Of a stretch of 64,000 bases of DNA, positions 59,291-64,000 are shown one piece after another. Made by a program: the position numbers and the translations under genes. A model generated the notes under the pieces. The model saw only the letters and a list, made by a program, of their open reading frames with translations, was not told the DNA's origin and searched no databases. How positions within the stretch are numbered: position 1 is the first letter of the stretch; every line of letters begins with the position of its first letter. The DNA comes from Sneathiella sp. GTDB taxonomy: Bacteria > Pseudomonadota > Alphaproteobacteria > Sneathiellales > Sneathiellaceae. The stretch covers positions 95,934-159,933 of the forward strand of contig NZ_NZMB01000012.1 in the NCBI RefSeq assembly GCF_002694385.1, written 5' to 3'.

Positions 59291-60025
59291 TTATTGCTCC
59301 CTCACCTCCGAAATCTGCAGAATGCGCAGGCGGCGGGCGAGAATTTCCGCCCGCACCCGGATGATCAGTAGCATGACAAAGAAAGCCGTATAGGCCAGCG
59401 CCATGACCAGCAGGGGGAGCAGGATGGAGCTGTGAATCTTCGGCCCCGCCATGGTCGCAACACTGGCCGGCTGATGCAGCGTGTTCCACCAGTCGACGGA
59501 AAATTTGATAATCGGGATGTTGATGATCCCGACCAGCGCCAGGATAGCGGCCGCCTTCGCCGCCTTCGTCTGGTCGTCGAAACTTTCCCAAAGCGCCATA
59601 TAACCGAGATAGAGAAACAGCAGGATCAGCATGCTGGTCAGCCGCGCGTCCCAGACCCAGAAGGTGCCCCACATGGGCTGCCCCCAGAGCGCGCCGGTCA
59701 CCAGCGCCAGGAATGTAAAGCAGGCACCGATGGGCGCCGCCGCCTTGGCCGTCAGATCCGCCACCGGATGTTTCCATATGAGGCCAACCGCAGAAAAGAC
59801 CGCCATCATTGTGTAGATCATCAGCGCCATCCAGGCGGCCGGGACATGCACGAACATGATCCGCACCGTTTCTCCCTGCTGATAATCCGGCGGGGCGACA
59901 AACAACGCCATGTATACCCCGGCCATCAGCAAGGCAACCGTCAGCCAGGCGCTCCAGGGATAGATTGCGCCGAGTATGGACAGATACCGCCGCGGGTTGG
60001 CGTATTTGTGCAAATCAATGGCCAT
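59291..60025 (-). CDS. ccmC: Heme exporter protein CcmC
   Basis: A 244-residue six-helix membrane protein that loads heme onto CcmE. The WWD motif is WGTFWVWDARLTSMLILLF, and the flanking periplasmic histidines (VHVPAAWMALMIY, NTLHQPASV) fit heme ligands. It is the membrane partner of CcmA, CcmB and CcmD. It starts 29 bases after the ccmB stop. Confidence 0.96.
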   Translation of the reverse strand: MAIDLHKYANPRRYLSILGAIYPWSAWLTVALLMAGVYMALFVAPPDYQQGETVRIMFVHVPAAWMALMIYTMMAVFSAVGLIWKHPVADLTAKAAAPIGACFTFLALVTGALWGQPMWGTFWVWDARLTSMLILLFLYLGYMALWESFDDQTKAAKAAAILALVGIINIPIIKFSVDWWNTLHQPASVATMAGPKIHSSILLPLLVMALAYTAFFVMLLIIRVRAEILARRLRILQISEVREQ

Positions 60026-60054
60026 AGCCTGTCTTTCAGTTCCCCGATCTTTTC

Positions 60055-60720
60055 CTATGAGAGGGACAGCCTTAAGGCCGCCGCCGCCGCCAGCGGCCCC
60101 ACCACCAACGCACCGAGCGATATTCCGCCCAGCAGCAGCAGATGCGGCGTTGCCGGTAACATAGAGATCGCCGCCTCAACGGCCGCAACTCCAAAAATCA
60201 ACACCGGTATATATAGCGGAAGTACCAGCAGTGACAACAACACACCGCCGCGTCGCATTGCCACAGTCAACGCCGCGCCCACCGCACCGATCAGGCTGAG
60301 CGTCGGGGTGCCGAGCAGCAGGGCCAGCGTCAGCGCGATGATCCCGTCAAGCGGCAGGTTGAGAGAAAGCCCGAGGACCGGGGCAATGATGATCAACGGC
60401 AGAATGGAGGTCAGCCAGTGGGCCAGCACTTTGGCAAGAACCAACATTTCGACCGGTAACGGCCCGATCAGAAGCAGGTCAAGCGAACCATCCTCGAAAT
60501 CCGCCTGAAACATCCGGTCCAGCGTCAGCAGGCAGGCCAGCAGCGCGGCCACCCACAAAACCCCGGGACCGATCCGCGCCAGCACACCAAGCTCCGGCCC
60601 CACGCCAAGCGGAAACAGCACCACCGTCATCACAAAGAAGGAGAGGCTGAGCGTCACCGCGCTGCCCTGACGCAAGGCCAATGTCAGATCGCGCCTGACA
60701 AGTTTCACAAACCGGTTCAT
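60055..60720 (-). CDS. ccmB: Heme exporter protein CcmB (ABC permease)
   Basis: A 221-residue ABC transporter membrane subunit with six helices. KLVRRDLTLALRQGSAVTLSLSFFV at the N-terminus, FQADFEDGSLDLLLIGPLP and the RRGGVLLSLLVLPLYIPVLIFG segment are family markers. Together with CcmA it powers release of heme-loaded CcmE. Its start overlaps the ccmA stop (ATGA). Confidence 0.96.
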   Translation of the reverse strand: MNRFVKLVRRDLTLALRQGSAVTLSLSFFVMTVVLFPLGVGPELGVLARIGPGVLWVAALLACLLTLDRMFQADFEDGSLDLLLIGPLPVEMLVLAKVLAHWLTSILPLIIIAPVLGLSLNLPLDGIIALTLALLLGTPTLSLIGAVGAALTVAMRRGGVLLSLLVLPLYIPVLIFGVAAVEAAISMLPATPHLLLLGGISLGALVVGPLAAAAALRLSLS

Positions 60721-61328
60721 CCGCCGCCCCCGTCCAGATCGATATGGTGAATACCCTCAAGCCCGAGATCCTGATGGGTTGCGAATATCGCCATGCCGCC
60801 CGCTTCCAGATGCCGTTGCAGCCGGTCCCGGAACAGCTCTATGAAATGCCTGTCGAGGGCGCTCAAGGGTTCATCGAGAATCCAGAGCGTGGCCTGAGAC
60901 GCCGCAAGCCGGGCGAGATTACTGCGTTTTTTCTGCCCCTGCGAGAGGAGCCCGGCGGGCGTATCGGCCAATTTTTCCAGCTCAAAATCCTGAAGGGCCG
61001 TATCAACATCGGCCGCGCCATGATACTCCGCCCAAAAGGAAATATTTTCCCGCACGGTCATGACGGATTTAAGGGCGTCCTGATGGCCCACATAATGACT
61101 TGCCGCACCGTAAACCTCGGCATCTTTGAAAATATCCTCCCCCTGCCAACATATCTGGCCCGCCGCCGGACGCAGCAGCCGCGCACAGATGCGCAGCAAG
61201 GAGGACTTGCCCGCGCCATTGCGCCCCTGGACCCAGATTGCTTCGCCGGGAGCCAATGTGAAGGACAGCTTTTCGAAAATCAGCTGATCGGCGCGCTGGC
61301 AAGCGAGGTTCTGAACGGAAAATGGCAT
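60717..61328 (-). CDS. ccmA: Heme exporter ATP-binding protein CcmA
   Basis: A 203-residue ABC ATPase. Walker A is GRNGAGKS (residues 35-42), the signature is LLSQGQKKRSNLARL, Walker B is LWILDEPLSALD, and the switch histidine is in IFATHQDL. It is the first gene of ccmABCDEFGHI on the minus strand, and the divergent acnA gene starts 279 bases away. The operon is complete for system I cytochrome c maturation. Confidence 0.96.
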   Translation of the reverse strand: MPFSVQNLACQRADQLIFEKLSFTLAPGEAIWVQGRNGAGKSSLLRICARLLRPAAGQICWQGEDIFKDAEVYGAASHYVGHQDALKSVMTVRENISFWAEYHGAADVDTALQDFELEKLADTPAGLLSQGQKKRSNLARLAASQATLWILDEPLSALDRHFIELFRDRLQRHLEAGGMAIFATHQDLGLEGIHHIDLDGGGG

Positions 61329-61507
61329 GGCGGCGGCGTATCACTCCGAAGAGACCAGGGTTCGGGCCGAGGCCCGCCCCTCTGACTACAGCAAGTTCAC
61401 CAGACAGGCAAATATTTGAATTTCCGTCCCAGGGCCGATCGACCGCCATTTTCCCGCAGCATTTCGCTATCCGGAAAGATTCAGGGGGGCGGAATCAACC
61501 TTAGTAC

Positions 61508-61522
61508 TTGAGAATTTTTCAA
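61508..61522. promoter_or_regulatory. AT-rich palindrome upstream of acnA
   Basis: TTGAGAATTTTTCAA is an inverted repeat with 6 of 7 positions pairing, about 85 bases before the acnA start, in the ccmA-acnA intergenic region (61329-61607). It could be an operator or simply part of a promoter; the TTGAGA half resembles a -35 box but no good -10 follows. The rest of this 279-base gap holds nothing else I recognise. Confidence 0.25.
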
Positions 61523-61607
61523 ATTTAGGGCACATACCGACCGTAATAATATTGATGCCGGACAAATCGGTATCTTCCGTTCCCCCCTACCTTCAAGGAG
61601 CGAAACG

Positions 61608-64000
61608 TTGACAACAACTGGTCACGACAGCCTGAAAGTTCGCCGCACACTCGATGTCGACGGCGACAAATATGACTACTACAGCATTCCGGAAGCCGAA
61701 AAAGCCGGTCTCGGAGATGTCTCCCGTCTCCCCTTCTCACTGAAAGTTCTCCTGGAAAACCTGCTGCGCCATGAAGATGGCCGCACTGTTTCATCGGAAG
61801 ACGTGGCGGCCCTTGGCAGCTGGCTGAAAGATCGCAAGGCGGATCGTGAAATTGCGTATCGACCGGCCCGTGTCCTGATGCAGGACTTTACCGGCGTTCC
61901 CGCCGTCGTCGATCTTGCCGCCATGCGCGACGCGATGGTTGCCCTCGGCGGCAACCCTGAAAAGATCAACCCGCTCGCCCAGTGTGATCTGGTCATCGAC
62001 CATTCCGTGATGGTGGACAGGTTCGGCACCGCCGCCGCCTTCAAGCAGAATGTGGATATTGAAATGGAGCGAAACGGCGAGCGTTATGCCTTCCTCCGCT
62101 GGGGTCAGAAAGCCTTCAACAATTTCCGCGTCGTTCCGCCCGGAACCGGCATCTGCCATCAGGTCAACCTTGAGTATCTGGCCCAGACCGTCTGGACGAC
62201 CAATGACCAGAACGGCAACGAAGTCGCCTATCCGGATACGCTGGTCGGCACGGACAGCCACACGACGATGGTCAACGGCCTTGCCGTTCTCGGCTGGGGC
62301 GTCGGCGGGATTGAAGCGGAAGCCGTCATGCTCGGTCAGCCCATCTCCATGCTGATCCCGGAAGTTGTCGGCTTCAAGCTGACCGGCAAGCTGAAGGAAG
62401 GGACAACCGCAACCGACCTTGTCCTCACGGTTACGCAAATGCTGCGCGCCCAGGGCGTTGTCGGCAAGTTCGTCGAATTTTACGGCCCCGGCATCGCCGA
62501 GCTCGGCCTCGCCGACCGCGCGACCATCTCCAACATGGCGCCGGAATATGGCGCGACCTGCGGCTTCTTCCCGATTGATGCGGAAACCATCAACTATCTC
62601 AACTTCACCGCGCGCGATCCGAAACGGGTCAAGCTGGTGGAAGCCTATGCCAAGGCGCAGGGAATGTGGCGCGACAACAATACGCCGGATCCGGAATTCA
62701 CGGCTACGCTGGAACTGGACATCTCCACGGTCGAGCCCAGCCTTGCCGGACCGAAACGGCCGCAGGACCGGGTACTGCTGACCGATGCCACCAATGCCTT
62801 TACGGGTGCCCTGCCGGAGCTCGCCGGAACCACCAGCAACCTCGACAAGAAGATCGCCATAAAGGGCAAGGACTACAAGATCGGTCATGGCGATGTGATC
62901 ATCGCGGCTATCACCTCCTGCACCAATACGTCAAACCCGAGTGTGATGTTGGCCGCCGGTCTTGTGGCCCGCAACGCGCTCGCCAAGGGGCTCACGGTCA
63001 AGCCATGGGTGAAAACCTCCCTCGCACCGGGTTCCAAGGTTGTGACAGACTATCTCAACCAGGCCGGCCTGCAGGACGATCTTGACGCCCTCGGCTTCAA
63101 CCTCGTCGGCTACGGCTGCACCACCTGTATCGGTAACTCCGGTCCGGTTGATCCGGATATTGCGGATGCCATTGCGGAAGGCGAGCTTGTCGCCTGCTCT
63201 GTCCTGTCGGGCAACCGTAACTTTGAAGGGCGTGTCAGCCCGCAGGCGAAGGCGAACTATCTTGCCTCCCCGCCGCTGGTCGTTGCCTATGCCATTGCCG
63301 GTTCCATCAATGTCGATATTACCAAAGATGCGCTCGGCACAGACAAAGATGGCAACCCGGTCTATCTGAAGGATATCTGGCCAACCAATGCGGAAGTGCA
63401 GCAGACCGTTCGCGACGCCGTCACCCGCGACATGTTCGAACAACAGTATGCCGATGTCTTCTCCGGCGATGCGACCTGGCAGTCCATCAAAACCGCCGAG
63501 GGGCAGACCTATAGCTGGGATCCGACATCCACCTATGTTCAGCATCCGCCATATTTCGAGGGCATGCAGAAGGAACCCGGCAGCTTCTCCGACATCCGTA
63601 ACGCCCGGGTTCTGGCGTTGCTGGGCGATTCGGTGACGACTGACCATATCTCCCCCGCCGGCTCCATCAAGGCGGATGGCCCGGCCGGTGAATATCTGAA
63701 GTCCCACCAGGTGGCGCCGAAGGATTTCAACTCCTATGGGTCACGACGCGGGAACGATCAAGTCATGACCCGCGGCACCTTTGCCAATATCCGACTGCGC
63801 AATGAAGTCGCCCCCGGCACGGAAGGTGGCATCACTCGCCACATGCCGGATGGCACCCAGATGTGGATTTATGATGCCGCCGTCAAATACCGCGAGGAAG
63901 GCGTGCCGCTGGTTGTCTTCGCCGGCAAGGAATATGGCACGGGTTCCAGCCGCGACTGGGCCGCGAAGGGCACACTGCTGCTCGGCATCAAGGCGGTTGT
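61608..64000 (+). CDS. acnA: Aconitate hydratase A (5' part, runs off window)
   Basis: About 797 codons of an enzyme that is normally about 890 residues. TTG at 61608 follows AAGGAG by 7 bases and gives a protein beginning [19 protein letters not shown]. The domain 1-3 motifs [39 protein letters not shown] and [21 protein letters not shown] are present, and the [4Fe-4S] cysteines lie in [12 protein letters not shown] and [12 protein letters not shown]. The swivel domain with [13 protein letters not shown] reaches the window end. It interconverts citrate and isocitrate. It is divergent from the ccm operon. Confidence 0.95.
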   Translation, partial: MTTTGHDSLKVRRTLDVDGDKYDYYSIPEAEKAGLGDVSRLPFSLKVLLENLLRHEDGRTVSSEDVAALGSWLKDRKADREIAYRPARVLMQDFTGVPAVVDLAAMRDAMVALGGNPEKINPLAQCDLVIDHSVMVDRFGTAAAFKQNVDIEMERNGERYAFLRWGQKAFNNFRVVPPGTGICHQVNLEYLAQTVWTTNDQNGNEVAYPDTLVGTDSHTTMVNGLAVLGWGVGGIEAEAVMLGQPISMLIPEVVGFKLTGKLKEGTTATDLVLTVTQMLRAQGVVGKFVEFYGPGIAELGLADRATISNMAPEYGATCGFFPIDAETINYLNFTARDPKRVKLVEAYAKAQGMWRDNNTPDPEFTATLELDISTVEPSLAGPKRPQDRVLLTDATNAFTGALPELAGTTSNLDKKIAIKGKDYKIGHGDVIIAAITSCTNTSNPSVMLAAGLVARNALAKGLTVKPWVKTSLAPGSKVVTDYLNQAGLQDDLDALGFNLVGYGCTTCIGNSGPVDPDIADAIAEGELVACSVLSGNRNFEGRVSPQAKANYLASPPLVVAYAIAGSINVDITKDALGTDKDGNPVYLKDIWPTNAEVQQTVRDAVTRDMFEQQYADVFSGDATWQSIKTAEGQTYSWDPTSTYVQHPPYFEGMQKEPGSFSDIRNARVLALLGDSVTTDHISPAGSIKADGPAGEYLKSHQVAPKDFNSYGSRRGNDQVMTRGTFANIRLRNEVAPGTEGGITRHMPDGTQMWIYDAAVKYREEGVPLVVFAGKEYGTGSSRDWAAKGTLLLGIKAV

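Overview
The window is chromosomal DNA of an alphaproteobacterium. The evidence is an mdh-sucCD-odhAB-lpd cluster with a sdhCDAB operon close by, an ffh-rpsP-rimM-trmD-rplS operon running into leuCDB-asd, an atpHAGDC operon behind priA, a complete system I cytochrome c maturation cluster (ccmA-I), and ethylmalonyl-CoA pathway genes beside sdh. Base composition looks moderately GC-rich. I cannot fix the genus; a marine Rhodospirillales- or Sneathiella-like lineage would fit. No rRNA, tRNA, CRISPR array, insertion sequence or prophage was found.

Layout. 1-5.6 kb (+): the 3' end of gpmI, then envC, ctpA, a divergent polysaccharide deacetylase and rppH, tightly packed. 5.6-10.35 kb: an accessory block with an AT-rich gap, a PilZ-methyltransferase fusion (+), and on the other strand an orphan membrane histidine kinase and a flavin monooxygenase-like gene. 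10.4-17.8 kb (-): priA and atpHAGDC, ending in a strong terminator. 17.8-20.2 kb (+): fsa, a DUF484 gene and xerC. 20.2-22 kb (-): an MFS transporter and a GST.

22-31 kb (-): mdh, sucC, sucD, odhA, odhB and lpd, almost half of the TCA cycle. 31.2-33 kb: zapE (+) and a PaiB-like gene (-). 33-38.6 kb (-): a CitE-like malyl-CoA thioesterase, mesaconyl-CoA hydratase and sdhCDAB. 38.6-48 kb (-): ffh-rpsP-rimM-trmD-rplS-leuC-leuD-leuB-asd and a secreted parallel beta-helix protein. 48.2-52.7 kb (+): dapF, mtaB, ftsY, yciB and a DUF3445 heme-demethylase-like gene. 52.7-61.3 kb (-): a DUF4197 gene, a NUDIX gene and ccmABCDEFGHI in order. 61.6 kb to the end (+): acnA, starting at TTG and cut by the window edge.

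The genes form an aerobic energy module: TCA enzymes, complex II, F1 ATP synthase and cytochrome c assembly, plus C2-assimilation enzymes. Most of the window is conserved core genome. The best candidates for something less described are the PilZ-methyltransferase and its neighbours (5.9-10.35 kb), a palindrome over the atp promoter, a terminator-like structure in the ffh leader, and the beta-helix protein. I did not find a clear multi-gene system that is wholly new.
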